Positions 33,688-46,254 are shown, counted from the stretch's first letter. The stretch is 53,729 bases of DNA from Branchiostoma floridae (GCF_000003815.2 NC_049997.1:9263875-9317603); one strand, 5' to 3'. Notes: a model not told the origin generated them from the letters alone. Program-made: numbers and translations.

Positions 33688-34366
33688 ACGTTATGCCATT
33701 AACGGAAGCTACTCCGACCTCGTACATCTTAAACCATCTGTGGCTAATGCATCCGAAAGTCTAAGCCGCTGCGAAGTCATGTTGTGAAGCTATGTGACTC
33801 TAGCTAATAAAGTTCAGATATTAAGTCAGGTAACGCTAGCTAAGGAGAATCTTTCCTTATATTGTTAACGGAAGATACTCCGACCTCGTACATCTTCAAC
33901 CATCTATGGCTAATGCGTTCCAAAGTCTCAGCCGCTGTGAAGTGATATTGTGAAACTGTGTGACTCTAGCTAATAAAGTTCAAATATGAAGTCAGGCAGC
34001 GCTAGCTAATATGAATCTTCCGTTATACCATTAACGGAAGGTACCCCAACCTCGCACATCTTAAACCATCTGTGGCTAATGTATCACAAAGTCTCAGCCG
34101 CTGCGATACGATGTTGTGAAGCTATGTGTGACTCTAGCTAAGAAAGTTTAGGTATGAAGTCAAGCAACGCTAGCTAATGACAAGCTTCCGTTATGCCATT
34201 AAAGGGATAAACTCTGACCTCGTACATCTTAAACCATCTGTGGCTAATGCATCCCAAAATCTCAGCTCCTGCGATACGATGTTGTGAAGCTATGTGTGTG
34301 ACTCTGGCTAATAAAGTTCACATATGAAGTCAGGCAACGCTAGCTAATGAGAATCTCCCGTTGATC
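33688..34366. repeat. Satellite-like array, 166-168 bp monomer, four copies
   Basis: Units are anchored by (C/G)ATTAACGG at about 33696, 33862, 34028 and a variant at 34196. Spacings are 166, 166 and 168. Each contains ACCTCG(T/C)ACATCTT, ACCATCT(G/A)TGGCTAATG, AGTCT(C/A)AGCCGCTG and ACGCTAGCTAA, with about 10-15% difference. A partial related segment lies at 32315. No coding content. Confidence 0.92.
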
Positions 34367-35454
34367 ATAACCTTCCACGTCGCTATGTGATAGCATCCGT
34401 TGGATTGGAAAGACAAGTCTAGTCACTGGAAGTGACTTACGCCGCTGACGAAAGATAATGGATGTTATCTGAGACGTCGGACCGTTTCCAAAATCATATC
34501 CACGTTGCTTGAGTATTTGCTATTTGGCGAATCTTACTACCTGGATGTCTAACCTTCGTCAACGTAAGTTAGGTGACTGTTATGAAGGAGTTCCAGCTTT
34601 CAATGCCCCAGATAAATGAATAGAAGCTTTTCCTTAAATGTACAAAACAACATGGATATGTCAATATAGAGATCGCTATGTGTCAAAATGGCCGATTCTG
34701 CCAGTAGAGATCTCGATCAAAGCCTCGATCAGAGCCGAAGGACGGACTGAACTTTTCATCCATCTTTAGATTAATGGACTGAAAATTTGAATGTAGACCA
34801 CCTTAACACATTCCTGATCGACAAATACTCCTATCTGGATCTCTACCTGTAGAATACGTGATTCTGGAAAATCACAACATCGATCTGGCATGATGTGTAC
34901 ATGTCCATAATTAACCAAAGAAAACTCAATGTGCAGCTGTTTTCATGCCCAACATAATAGCAGAAAAACGTACCGCACTTGCAGGAAGAGTTGTTTGCCA
35001 AACTACACCAATAAATGTAATAATGAAAGTTCTGAAAGTTTCCGCACGAAGCACCTGCGTCTTGGGGAGTCTATCGGCCATTAGCATCACATGGTGAAAT
35101 ATGCTTTAATCCGCGAGCTTTCCGAAGACCTTTAAGATCCCACTTCTCCTACAGTGATGAAGATGCTACAGCTGCCGGGACCACCAATAGGATTAAGTCT
35201 TCTTCACGGTCTGGTTGTGATGGATAGAGTTGAGATGTGATGTTCGTCGCGGTTGGCCGAGATCCACATTCCTTCACCTTTAAACGTGCACGCTCACATA
35301 AATTCACAATCTCACAAATGTGATGAGGCAGTGCATCGTTGATATATCGCTAGATATACTGGCTAAGCGCATCTTTTTATTCCGAACGATATCTGGTACA
35401 TTAAGCAGTAGTTTGTGCCTATCGATCTATATCTACAGCAGTGGTGTGTTACAT
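34367..35454. other. Gene-free stretch
   Basis: No exon, array or RNA gene recognised. Short open frames only. Confidence 0.5.
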
Positions 35455-36600
35455 GTTATATCTGTCCTTGGTGCTGATTTGTCATTAAAAAAGTTGTCTC
35501 ACTTTTAACCCTCAAACACCCGGGTGGGGTGGGTAATTTATGCTAATGAAATTAGCATAAATGATAATTTTTGAGTCATGAAAATTACATTGAATGTCAT
35601 AGAAGTTAATTGTTGTCAGAAAACAGGTGTAGTTTACTAAGAAAACCTTGTTTAAATTGAAATTGTCAAATTTTGGCAAAAATATGCCTGTTAGAGTATG
35701 GTTGCCATGGCAACCACCCAAAATACTAAGCTTACTTTATTGACCAAAAACTTTTGCAAACAACATTTTGTGATAAATTACCAAGTTTCGTAGCTCTAGC
35801 TCTAGCCGTTCATGAGTTATGCGACATAAATGTTGCTGAGGGCCTCAGAATTCCCCTATCTGGTCGGAATAGGTTTAGTGCAAAACGTGGTCCTTCTGAA
35901 CTTTTGCATAAATTATGATAATGAGTTGGAACTAGCAACACCTTAACATCTCAAAATCTTCCTCTTACATTGACGAAGCAATGTATATACAATGATCGCC
36001 GATAAGAAATGGTACTGAGATTTTATGAACAAAACATTTTGGGGTCCGTTTGGACCCCACTCGGTCATTTTAGTCGCAAAAAAAGGTCGGGTGCTTGAGG
36101 GTTAAAGGATGTGCATGGAAACTATCCTCGGTGCTAATTCGTTATCATTGCAACAGTCCTTGGTGCTGATATGATTGGTTGTCATTGTAAACGTCATTGG
36201 TGCTGATTGGTTGTCACCATAACCGTACTAGGTGCTGATTGGTTGTCATTGTAGCCGTCCTTGGTGCTGATTGGCTGTCATTGCAATTGTTCTTAGTGCT
36301 GATTGGTTGTTATTTAACCGTCCTTGGTGCTGATTCATTGTCATTGTATCTGTTCTTTGTGCTGATCGGTTGCCAGTGGGATCAATTTATGACCGTCCTT
36401 GGTGCTGATTGGTTACCATTGTAACAGTCCTATGGACTGATTGGTTATCATTATAACTGTTCTTGGTGCTGATTCGTTGTCATCAGAACTACACTTGGTA
36501 CTGTTTGACTATCAAAAAAGTTACTCATTTCTCACCTTGGTTTTGTCCTTGGTGCTGATTGACCATCTCAATAAGATGTCATTACTACTTATTGGTTGAA
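35455..36600. repeat. ATTGG-containing minisatellite, unit about 33-37 bp
   Basis: Core CCTTGGTGCTGATTGGTTGT followed by CATTGTAAC, with roughly a dozen degenerate units. One or so lies left of the piggyBac-type element and the rest run from 36120 to 36560. About seven units keep GATTGG, an inverted CCAAT box. A side block AAAAAAGTT(G/A)CTCA occurs at both array ends. Confidence 0.88.
35509..36101. mobile_element. piggyBac-type MITE, 593 bp, TTAA duplication
   Basis: Ends CCCTCAAACACCCG and CGGGTGCTTGAGGG are inverted repeats with one mismatch, each directly flanked by TTAA (35505-35508 and 36102-36105). TTAA targets with a CCC start are the hallmark of piggyBac-like elements. A subterminal palindrome TGGGGTCCGTTTGGACCCCA lies at about 36040-36060. 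There is no transposase frame. It sits inside the minisatellite described next. Confidence 0.9.
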
Positions 36601-39600
36601 GAGAGTCTAACATTCATGTTCATTTGTAACAGAATGAGACATCCCTGAAAGTAAAACTATCTTAAAGGTAGATGTTACGTCATTACTTTATTCCGAAAAC
36701 ATCCGGGCATTTGTATTCAACTCACGTCGAATCCGTGAATCTCGCGATAACGCTCGATAACTCTGTCGCCATCTTCCCACCAGGAGACAGTAATTGCTCC
36801 TTCCGTCACGGGGATTCTGTCTAATTAGACCGTCTTACAAGAACTACCACACCCCAAGGACGCCTTAACTCGTCGATACATGTCTTTAGCGACTGACTCC
36901 TTGCCCTTGAGACTTCTTAATGATGATAAGTGTTCTTGAAGTTGTTGATATTTTTCCTTACAACAGGCAAAATAATTGACTCGTCAAGAAAGTTAGAAGA
37001 AGCCAAGGACAGACTTCATTGTTATTTATTGGCGTTTTGTGAACGGTGAATCTTGCTTTTACTGACTGACGTTGTCGTTAGTAACTTTATCTTTTTTATT
37101 ATAGTCCACTTTGTTCATTTGTGACTCAGCTGATTATCGACATAATGCTAAACGTTCGTTAACTCCCAGAATTTATAGCAAGTAAAAAAAGTCCCCAAAA
37201 ATGCAATAAGAAGAATAGAACAGAAACTTGAGAAAGTGTTCTTCGTGTTGCTTTGCAAAAGCAATAAAAGCCAATATAACTGAAACTGTTGCATTGGAAA
37301 CTCTTAATTCTGACACTACCACATTTTCAGACGTATGACAAATGTAATATTGCTAGAGACCTATCTCGTTACTTGATAAATCGTGTCTGTGTGCGACCGA
37401 CATGTAGCAACAATACCGTACCAAAATATTCAATATGTTAACTTATTAATATCTCAGCCATACGACAGAAAACGCCTCGGTGGTACCCAAGTTCTCTGTT
37501 GATCCATGGCAGCTGTCGGAAAGGTCAGCTACAAGGTCGACATCGCGAAGAAACGGCGACAGCAAATTGATTTACCACAATGCTGACCAAGATAACAATG
37601 GAGACGCCACCTTGGGAATAATAATCGTCCTTTTACTCAACTCTATATCGACGTATGTACGGTAAATTGTAGTTTTTACGTATATATTCTGTTGGTTGTT
37701 GTTGGCATCCATCTGTCTCAAGAGACAATGGTGGGTAGACAGTCACTCGCCGTCTTAGGTTAGTCGATTCGTCTGCCTGGCTTGCACTTGGCTTTTAAGG
37801 TGAAGGAGGGATGTGCACTTCTTTCTCCACCCTTTTGTCAGCTGACGCACTAAGTCCCACAGGGACAAGAACTAAATCTTTCCTGAAGTTTTAGTTTTTG
37901 ATCACATTGTGATAAGGTTTCCCCACTTTTATATATTTTAGTCAAGGTAGAATCATTCTTTTTAATGACATTATAATAAAGTTATCCCACTTCGAATCGA
38001 TGACTTGTAGTGAACATTTTGTCTTAGCACATTATCAAAGAGACGAGACGACTTGTAGCATCACTAAGAGACGAGAAAAAGCCAAACCTGTGTACTGGAG
38101 TAGTCCTGTCACATATAGTCGTATGTGCCGTATCACGACGCTTTGCCTGTTCTAAGCTCGATAGGGCATAAATGTACAATAAAGATCATCATTCATTCAA
38201 TAAACATTATGAATACGGGAGTATGAAATCATACGAATGATTGTGATTGAAATAAACTGTGAATACACTGAAAAAAGATCAAAGGAAATGTACAAAGGCT
38301 ATCAGGATAACCCTGTCCGTGTATGGAATACCATTCCTACTGCTGACCTTTTGTGACCCTGAGAGACGAAGCGAAGTGGGAATATCTCCAGCCTAGTTAA
38401 CGTCCAGCCGGCGGCCCCGCAGCTGACCCCAGATGACCTGTAACGACTGCGTGCTCTCACGGCGAGAGCTTTGACACGAAAGGGTCAAGGGTGAAGTCCA
38501 TGTAGATAGAGCGGTCAGGTGCGGTTCTAACAAGGGCACCTGGCTCGTCAGATATGTCTAGCGGGCGGAAACACTTAGGGCAAGGTCAATATATGCCTCA
38601 AACTCAGTTAGGTACAAGTCAGCAAATTCACATTGCAGTTTTTGCAGACTTATAACGGTTATTAATGACGTAATGCAAATACTTTTCGCCATCCATTGTG
38701 AAGAGCGGACCAGAAATACGTGGTACAATAATATAAGGTTTGCAAGTGTTTTTGATTTATTCTGGCGCTTGGACTGCAATGCCTCCTTACATGGAAACGG
38801 TCCGTGCATCAAATACAACATACAATATATGTGTCATATGTTCTTTTAATGGCCTCTTGATTCTTGTCTATTTGATGGATTCTTCTGTAGAGACAACTCA
38901 GGCGCTGTGAGCTTCTGGTGGTGGTTTATTCTCTCGGTCATCCACTGCAGACTCTCTCCCACTGGACGTCTCTCTCTTGAGTTACTCTAAATCTTAAAGC
39001 ATTCCTGTTAGTCTCTGCTTAAGCACTTGTCACAGCGTCGACGCATTCCCATAAAAAAAATCAAAAGGTACAAGAAACTCGCATTCCAGTTTTTGCATTA
39101 TCTCTGCATGTTGTCGATCCAGACTTCCTCCCGCGGTGCAGTTATGTAGACCACCGCAGGCGGCGCTCCGGGAACTGTCTCTGGAGAGGACCGAAGCGCC
39201 GTTGTTCCCCACTCTGGCGCCAACTCTCATCCGCTTGTTTCGGCAATTCAAATTGTTTTTCAATCACCATGTCATCAAAACACAGCGGGATTAGATAGCG
39301 TTATGGTTTGCTTTTGGAATTGCGCCAACAAGTTCCTATTACCAATTATTTCTTTCAAAGTACATGACATTTGTGTATTGTCAAGAGTACTACTTTCGCA
39401 GAATGGGTTCCGAAAAATAAAGTTTCGAATCCTCGCCTTATAAGGCCAATAAAAGAATATGATTAACGTCGTCTGTTGTATTGAGCCCCCCTCCCCCCTG
39501 TATTTGACCTTGACTTTGGTAACATTTGAAAGAAGTCAGGCGCAGTTTTGATTAATGTGGCGTCCTCCTCTCAGGCACAATATTCGCCCCCAAAAGAACA

Positions 39601-40600
39601 CGCAGACCTTACTGATGTAAAACATATCAATAGAGAAGTCAAACAAATCTCAAGGTGTAACACGACTCGTGAAGGTGTGACGATCTTGTCATCGGATGAC
39701 AAATCGACCCTGAAACGCGCGCCGCCATCTTGAAATGTCGGTCGCGGCACATTTATAACAAGCCCCGCCATTGGTCGACACTGTCCATTAACCGACAGGT
39801 AGAAAAAGGTCCCCTGTGCTGAGAGTGAAGGTGGGGGCTCTTCCCCTGCTTGCCCATCGATCATGTTTGGTTCTATCGCTGTCAGGTTGAACTAGGAAAG
39901 AACGTTGGCAAGTCACAGGCAGTGTGCTTCAAAGGGAAATGTATTCCCAGATTGCAGTCCCCGGCCAAGACCCAATGCTGCAGGCATGCCGGATAGCACA
40001 ACGTGCCTGGAACTATGTGTGGTACTGGATAACAGTGCGAACAGAAGAGCAGAACTTTGAGTCAAGTTGTTTTTTTAATCCACTGCTGAGCGTATATTGT
40101 AGAAGTGGTGAGTCCACGCCGTTTTACAATAAAACGGAAAGTTTCACGCCGTTTGACGACTGAGACGATTTTGTAAGAGTGCAAAGTTTTCTATTTCCTG
40201 TGTGTCCTGTTCAAATTAAAACCCTTTTACAGGATGCATGTTAACAAAATCCTCTGCAGTGGTGTTCTGTCCATCACATGTTTACAAGACCGTTATCACA
40301 CGCCAACACGCGCACAGCGTTATCTCCGACAGGAAAGGTCCATCCCTGAGGTAAGCTCCCCTCGTGTATTTCTCAAGCCCCTGCGGTCATTGCTTTAATC
40401 ATTGACAAGTTGAAGGCCACTCCGAGAAACGTTCCATCCTGCGGAAGTGGCCACGGCATCTGTGAGACACTAACGGTGTGCTGCTGGGTTACTGTGACGT
40501 CACATCCTGCCATTTAGCTGTGAGGATTAACAGTGTTTTAAACTTGAGTGAAAAAAAGAAACGATACGGTAAGAAAGGGTGTGCGTCTCTTTATACGTAT
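36601..40600. other. Gene-free stretch with a possible LINE tail
   Basis: At 38125-38205, GATAGGGCATAAATGTACAA followed by AAAGATCATCATTCATTCAA resembles a LINE 3' end in plus orientation. A shared phrase AGGTACAAG..GCAGTTTTTGCA occurs near 38608 and, in variant form, 39066. An open frame at 37480-37665 ends in a hydrophobic stretch but lacks ATG. A CCGCCATCTTG motif lies at 39722. Confidence 0.4.
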
Positions 40601-40609
40601 ATATGTGAG

Positions 40610-40880
40610 AGCATTTATGTGTGTACGTGTGTGTATTTGTGTGCGTGTTCGTGTGTGTGTGTGTGTCGGTGAGTGCGTGTGTGCGTGTGTGCGTGTGTGC
40701 GTGTTTGTTTCTGTGTATGTTTGTGTGCAAAACAACGAGAGATATTGAGAGAAAGAATAACAAAGAAAGATAGAGAAGAAAGAGGCTTATATGGCCAAAA
40801 GAGTAGAGAAAGGAGAGATGGATCTAGAGAGGGAGGAAAGAAGAAGAGAAGGGATAGACAGAGAGAAAACGAAGTGTAGA
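40610..40880 (+). repeat. (TG)n microsatellite followed by a purine-rich tract
   Basis: GTGTG(C/T)G-type repeats at about 40610-40735, then an A/G-dominated segment to about 40880 with GAGAGAAAG and GAAGAGAAGGG phrases. Open frames in both orientations are low-complexity artefacts. Confidence 0.9.
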
Positions 40881-41994
40881 AGAAAAACGTTCAGGATTTT
40901 TCTCCAGGTTTTTAGTTTGCATTACTTTCAGCGCGATCGCACAACTTTCTTATCTTTGAATTAGCTAAGGTTCACTCCAGAGACAGTACGTAACGAGACA
41001 TCCATCACAAACCCCATCACGTACCTGTAACAACTTGTACCGTCCTTGCTTCTATTTAGATTCCTCACGATAAGAGAAGACGGATTAGTTCACGTGGCAC
41101 AGATTCGTATCTGAGGCTCCATGCAGTCAACTTGGAAATTAGGTTTACTGCTGGAATGTAATGAAGGATTCGGCAGATCCCTTGGCTCAGGTGTGTGTAA
41201 TATGTTAAAGTAGTAAGCTCAGTCTGTGTCGCTACAATAAAGCCAAATATTGATTTATGTCTTGTATAGAAAAACACTCCGTGTATATAATTCTAATCGG
41301 TGATACATCGTCGTCTAGGTACCATCCTAGTTCATTTACTGCGGTTCCCAGAATATCCCCTAACCAACAAAAGTATGGGAGCACCGGTTAAGTAATTATT
41401 ATCTATAGCACAAAGGCAGATCGTCGTCTTTGTGAGCGAAATAAATTGAGTCTTTGTTGAGGATGGTTCATGTGTAAATATACACAAGACTTTGTTAGTG
41501 TTGGCGTAGAAATCCTTGTTATATACCATTTCGGCCACTTGTTTGTGCCTACTTAGAGCAATGACACCATGCTCTGTCCATGGTCTTAGTTTCGCATGCA
41601 GACCATGTTTCATTTAATGCTTGATCACTACCATTGAATGTTGTTCACTTTCAATTAGTTTATGTATATAAGTTACGGGCATGAATTTGCACAACCTTTA
41701 TTCTTGAAATGTTATGTCTGCTATTCAAAGTGATCTGTCTGTAACATACAATATTGCATAGAAGTATTGTCAGTATCTAACATGAAATACTACTGTCAGT
41801 CAGAAATACGTTTACAATAAAAAAAATGGCATTTGTTGCAGGGTGGCAGGGTTGAAGGATACAATCAGGGTTGAAGGATACAATCGTTATTACTAAGATA
41901 TATGTAAGAGAATAATCCTGTTTTAGTAGGCATTTCCTGTCTCTCATCAGTCTGGAGACGCTAACGAAACACAGAAACACAAATACAAAGTTAG
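40881..41994. other. Gene-free stretch
   Basis: A 19-bp unit GGGTTGAAGGATACAATC is doubled at about 41848-41885. Otherwise only short open frames. Confidence 0.45.
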
Positions 41995-42190
41995 CCTGAA
42001 ATCTAGCCTCCACCAGGCCTTCCTACGGGGGTACGGAGATCGTAGAATTCGGCAAAAAATTGTGAAATTAGCCAAGGGCCAGTCCACACTAAGGTTTATG
42101 CTTCCCCTTAGGAGCGACCTACCAACTCTGGTATGGCAAAACATCACTGGCAAATTATTCTCCCTATAATAGCCAGCGTAGTCACTCTGG
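41995..42190 (+). repeat. Dispersed repeat, copy 1 (partner at 46255)
   Basis: Shares with 46255-46410 CCTACGGGG(G)TACGG, TAGAATTCGGCAAAAA, GAAATT(A/G)GCCA and GTCCAC(A/G)CTAA, then CTCTGGTAG. Divergence is perhaps 20%. The family is unidentified. Confidence 0.75.
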
Positions 42191-43946
42191 TAGAGACTAG
42201 CAGAAACTAGTTATAGAGACGTCTCATTGCACCAGACGACCAGGCTATCACAAAAATATGATACTTAAGTCTTTAATCCCACCACTAATCCTTCTGTTTA
42301 CCCACACCTAATCCCTAAATCAGCTAAGAGATTTACTTATTTTGTGTCACATTCGTGGGAACAATTTTAAAAAGTTAAACCAGGTCAGTATATTTTGGTA
42401 GCGCTGTCATCACTGGCTTTCTATCTTTGGGAATTTTTTTGGGTGTTTGGGGTCCAAAACTTGTTGGAAGGTATGCAAAGGAAAGAGGTGGGAATGTTTA
42501 ATGGAGTGATAAGGATATTTTGTAGGAGTTCTGGCGGAAGAGAGTTGTTCGGCAGGAATGCACCTGTAGAGGCTCCCCTTAAACGGGTGCTGACAGCCAC
42601 GAGACAGACTGAAGCTAGCGCTGCATTCAGGAACAAGATGGCAGCCACGAAATGACCTTGATCGAAGAAAAATCAGGGCTTTTTGAAACTTCGAACCCTT
42701 TTGATTATTGCTTAGACGTCTTTGTTTTCATCATTCACATTACTGATTTATTCGTATTGATCAAAACGCAAACAATTTAGATTAACTCTGACCTTTAACG
42801 CCAATCATAATCACAAAGTTAACATCCTTGAACTAGTTTAACAGTACAATCCAGCATAAAAAGTTGACTCCCCCAACTTTTCGACTGAACACTACCAGTC
42901 AAGAAATTAACAAAGTTATCATTATTATTGTCTGCGTGCTGTGTTTATTTTGTTGTTTTAGCATCATTTTGATGTTTGAAATAACAATTTGAAAAACTCC
43001 TCTCATCGAGGGTCGTAAAGTTAGTGCTAAAGTCCAAACGGTAATCCCACTTGTTGCCAGAAAGTCCGGGGAATAAACAACACTTCATTGCCAAGTTCAA
43101 GCTTCCGCCATCTTGACAGAGATTTAGAGCATGCTTGGCAGATCTGTTCTTTATTTCTCGATGCGGTGACCTGTCTCGGTTTTAATGAGCGCGCTGTGAG
43201 AGGGGAGAGCCGGCAGTTCTTAGGATTAATGGTGTGGAGGGGGGATAGACATGTCAGGCACGTTTGGGGATTTAATTGGTTCGGACTGGTATCTGTGATT
43301 CATCTTCCCAGGTCATTTAGAAACTGTCAGTTCTCGTTACAAACCACGCGAGACTATGGTCAAACTTTGCGTGAGAAACGTTGTTCGAGATCGGGGGTTC
43401 TTAATCATAACAACATAACGTCACGATTTTTGGTAAAAGAGATGATTCATACATTTTCAACACGGAAGGGTCGGTGATGCGTGACACTCGGAAGATCCTT
43501 TTTAATTTACTCGACTTTATAATTTGTTTGAAGGATTAGCCAAGCCATAGAGCGTTGTCTGCGTTGTGTATAGATGATAAAACATGTCGACATTACATGC
43601 CCAGACATATGCAGGGTACCTTGTCCTTATCTGACTTCCTGTAGACTTCTCCAGGCCATGCCGTGATGGAGGAGTGCTGAAAACTTGAACTTGACTTTTG
43701 ATGAAGACATTACCGGAATCCGGGTCATTGGGTATCGCTGAGGTGTACAGGCCCTTTAGCCACACAAGAAGGTTTACGACATTTCCCCGTTGTGTGATCG
43801 ACTCAGTTACGATGTATAGACCAAAATACGAAAACCATGGCTGTCTGTCTGTTTGTTTGTGTTTTGTCTTGCAAGTCAAAACAAAGGTAGACAAACGTGA
43901 AGTTGTTTTTTTAAATTAGAATACCATGAAGATATAAACTGTTATC
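42191..43946. other. Gene-free stretch
   Basis: Contains open frames of 125-129 codons (43088-43477 plus, 43517-43894 minus), both starting with TTG and without similarity to known families. AAGATGGC at 42635 and CCGCCATCTTG at 43105 are noted. No array. Confidence 0.4.
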
Positions 43947-44150
43947 TAACTCAAAAATTGGACCGACTGAAATTTTCGACTGACTCGCTCAATCTTTCTC
44001 AGCTATCTGACCCAATCGTCTTAGACACGTGACTTTTGTACATGTGACGTCAGCAATGGATCAAAAGTTGCCAGAAGTCAATATCGTCCCCCGTCCCGGT
44101 TATTAGACGGCTGTTGCGCCCTGATGTAGATGGCCTCCTTTACCCCTCTT
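43947..44150 (+). repeat. Dispersed repeat, copy 1 (partner at 51980)
   Basis: Shares with 51980-52165 CTCAAA, TTTTC(G)GACTGA, GCCCAATC or a variant, TGTGACGTCAGCAATGG, TCAAAAGTTG, GAAGTCAATATCG and CCCGTCCCGG. A shorter related piece (GACGCCAGCAAAGGGTCAAA) lies in an MMP intron at 26970. Confidence 0.8.
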
Positions 44151-44286
44151 ACAAGGTTGTCCTCCGGTACAAAGAAAATGAGAGTATCATTGGATTTGAA
44201 TAAACTTTTGGTATCGATTATAGTCTTATGGCAAAACTCACTGATTGTGTTGAAATGTCTAATGTTACACTGCTACCGTAGCCTGG

Positions 44287-44358
44287 AGTCCAGCCTTGTT
44301 AACTTTGGCACCGTGGTACGTAGTGACTGTTAGGACCAAAGCTAACAAGGCTGGGACT
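44287..44358. repeat. 22-bp stem inverted repeat
   Basis: AGTCCAGCCTTGTTAACTTTGG and the mirrored CCAAAGCTAACAAGGCTGG pair with one mismatch and one indel around a 27-nt loop. It could be a small foldback element. Confidence 0.75.
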
Positions 44359-44467
44359 GTTACCGCTGCGTGAGTCACATTCTAGGTTGATATCAATCTT
44401 TGATTGTAGAGCACATGTTGTATTACTGTGTGAAACTTTCTCTCTTCCTCCACCTCTTCTTGAACTA

Positions 44468-44645
44468 CAGTCAAACCTGTCTATAGCGGCCACTCAAGGG
44501 ACCGGACAAATTTGGCCACTATAGACAGGTGGCCTCTGTATAGAGGTGGCAACTTGTAGATAAAATACCCAAGGGACCGACAAAAAGTGGCCACTATGGA
44601 CAGGTGGCCCCTCTGTAGAGGTGGCCCCTAATACAGGTTTGACTG
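44468..44645. mobile_element. Tc1/mariner- or pogo-like MITE, 178 bp, TA target
   Basis: Ends CAGTCAAACCTGT and ACAGGTTTGACTG are perfect inverted repeats flanked by TA on both sides (44466-44467 and 44646-44647). CAGT ends with TA duplication are typical of Tc1/mariner/pogo elements. The interior repeats GGCCACTAT(A/G)GACAGGTGGC twice. No transposase frame. Confidence 0.88.
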
Positions 44646-44647
44646 TA

Positions 44648-45624
44648 CTTTATACAGACGTGCGTCAGAGGAATACAAAGACACGATATAAGAACAATCT
44701 GTATTCATAGATGGTGGCCTTAGTTGGAGGAGAGAGGAGATGAAGAGATTTGTCATGTAGGTTTGGAACATATCTCATGATGCAACCGTCTTTCATGTCT
44801 AAATCTGGTTACATACACATGGAACCCCGAAAATAACGTATGAATGTACATATCTTGTCTTTATCGTCTTGTAAACAAAAAGCGCGAACGTAGATACATT
44901 GGTCTTGAAATACCCGTTCAGGGTTACAGGTTGTTTTAGTATTTCAGTATTACCCATTCTAACGAAGCTTTCAGTCCTTATCTTATTATCAAAGACATTT
45001 GGCATATCATACTTAGACAAGTCTTCAAATGCCGCGAATGTGTACGCTTATTCAAACTAAATCTTCTATCTCTTTCTTTTATTTCGTGGGACTTCTTGTC
45101 TGATTCTTCTTTCGTATTGTAGCAAGGCTTTAATACCTCCTTGATCGTCTGAGCTGGTTTTAGCGACGCCACTCTGAAACCTTATGCCTAATACCGCCCA
45201 CAAAGAAGCAACAATAAAGTTGTCGTTCGGCGTGATTGAATCTGGCGGTTGCTATTCGTCAGGATCTCCTGTGAGATTTGTCGGTACATCCTGACTTTGT
45301 TCGCTGATGACACCTCTAAGCCCCACTCCGTGAGTGCACATTATGCTGTGACGTCACACAGGTTCAGGGATTGACCGCCCTTCTTTTGTTCAAGGGAAGA
45401 CTGCCAGGTGTGACGTCATTGGAAGGAAATCTCCATGGAAACCGGACTAATGGTATCGAAAATGGATAACGTCAGTGTCTGAACTTGTCTTGAGATGACA
45501 GGAACGGAGTGAAGTATAGATATGTCGTGTCAGGAAAGCGATTCAATCTTGCAGAATTCTACCGGGTAGAGATTCCGATCGGAGTGGAATGTATGATCCC
45601 TTAGAACATAGTCAGAACTTTTCG
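44648..45624. other. Gene-free stretch
   Basis: Short open frames only. No repeat or RNA gene recognised. Confidence 0.5.
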
Positions 45625-45755
45625 ACATGTCTGTCTGTCTGCCTGCCTGTATCCCTGTGTGTCTGTCTGTCTATCTGCCTATCTGTCTATATTTCTGTCT
45701 GTCTTCCTTTCTGTCTGCCTGTATGTCTTTCTGCCTGTCTGCCGGGTTGTGTAAC
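45625..45755 (+). repeat. Imperfect (CTGT)n microsatellite
   Basis: CTGTCTGTCTGCCTGCCTGT-type tetramers with CTAT and CTTT variants over about 130 bases. Cys-rich open frames here are artefacts. Confidence 0.95.
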
Positions 45756-46084
45756 TTTCTCCTCAGACCATTATCAAATTCTTTTATTCCTATCAAGCTT
45801 ATCAACCGCCACCCACCGAAAAGTTACCTCTTGAGAGAACTTCTAAGTATTCTTGGGGGCACCTACCTGGCTTAAATCCAAATCCTTTGTTTCTGGATGA
45901 CGAGAGTCCACACGTCAGATCCCCGTGCACCTGTTGGGTTAATCCTGGAGGATTACCGACTGTCCTCACCTGAACACACCTGAACAACCGGGCCTACAGT
46001 AAACTATGAGTAACCCTCACCTGCCGAGTTATGTCAACATAGTGGGGAATGTTGTCATAACCCTCAGATACATGTAGGGCGTTC

Positions 46085-46205
46085 ATTCGAGGAGAGCCAG
46101 ACCTCGAGTACGTTAAAAGAACCCAACGCACTTGGCGAAAATAGTAGTATAGGATCCTTCCCGGTGCGAGTGAATCATACCTACAATTGGGATACCTTGT
46201 GTACG
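46085..46205 (+). mobile_element. SINE tail, 5'-truncated
   Basis: ACGTTAAAAGAACCCAACGC and GGTGCGAGTGAATCATACCT match the tail of the SINE copy ending near 17665. The tRNA-like head is missing. Confidence 0.6.
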
Positions 46206-46254
46206 TGCCATAATGATCAACGTGATGGTCATGGGTACTAACGGAAGAACAGGA

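Noticed and set aside
33688-34366. CRISPR-like array
   Set aside because: The units are contiguous 166-168 bp repeats with no short repeat/unique spacer alternation, in a eukaryotic context.
37480-37665. Possible exon ending in a hydrophobic segment
   Set aside because: Splice-like borders can be drawn but are weak, there is no ATG and the peptide is not recognised.
42421-42648. Minus-strand frame with an A-A-I-L-F-L-N-A-A-L-A start like a signal peptide
   Set aside because: It starts with GTG. The following sequence is not cysteine-rich or otherwise gene-like, and no splice partners are evident.
43088-43894. Two frames of 125-129 codons on opposite strands
   Set aside because: Both start with TTG, show no family motif, and lie at the length expected by chance in a window of this size.
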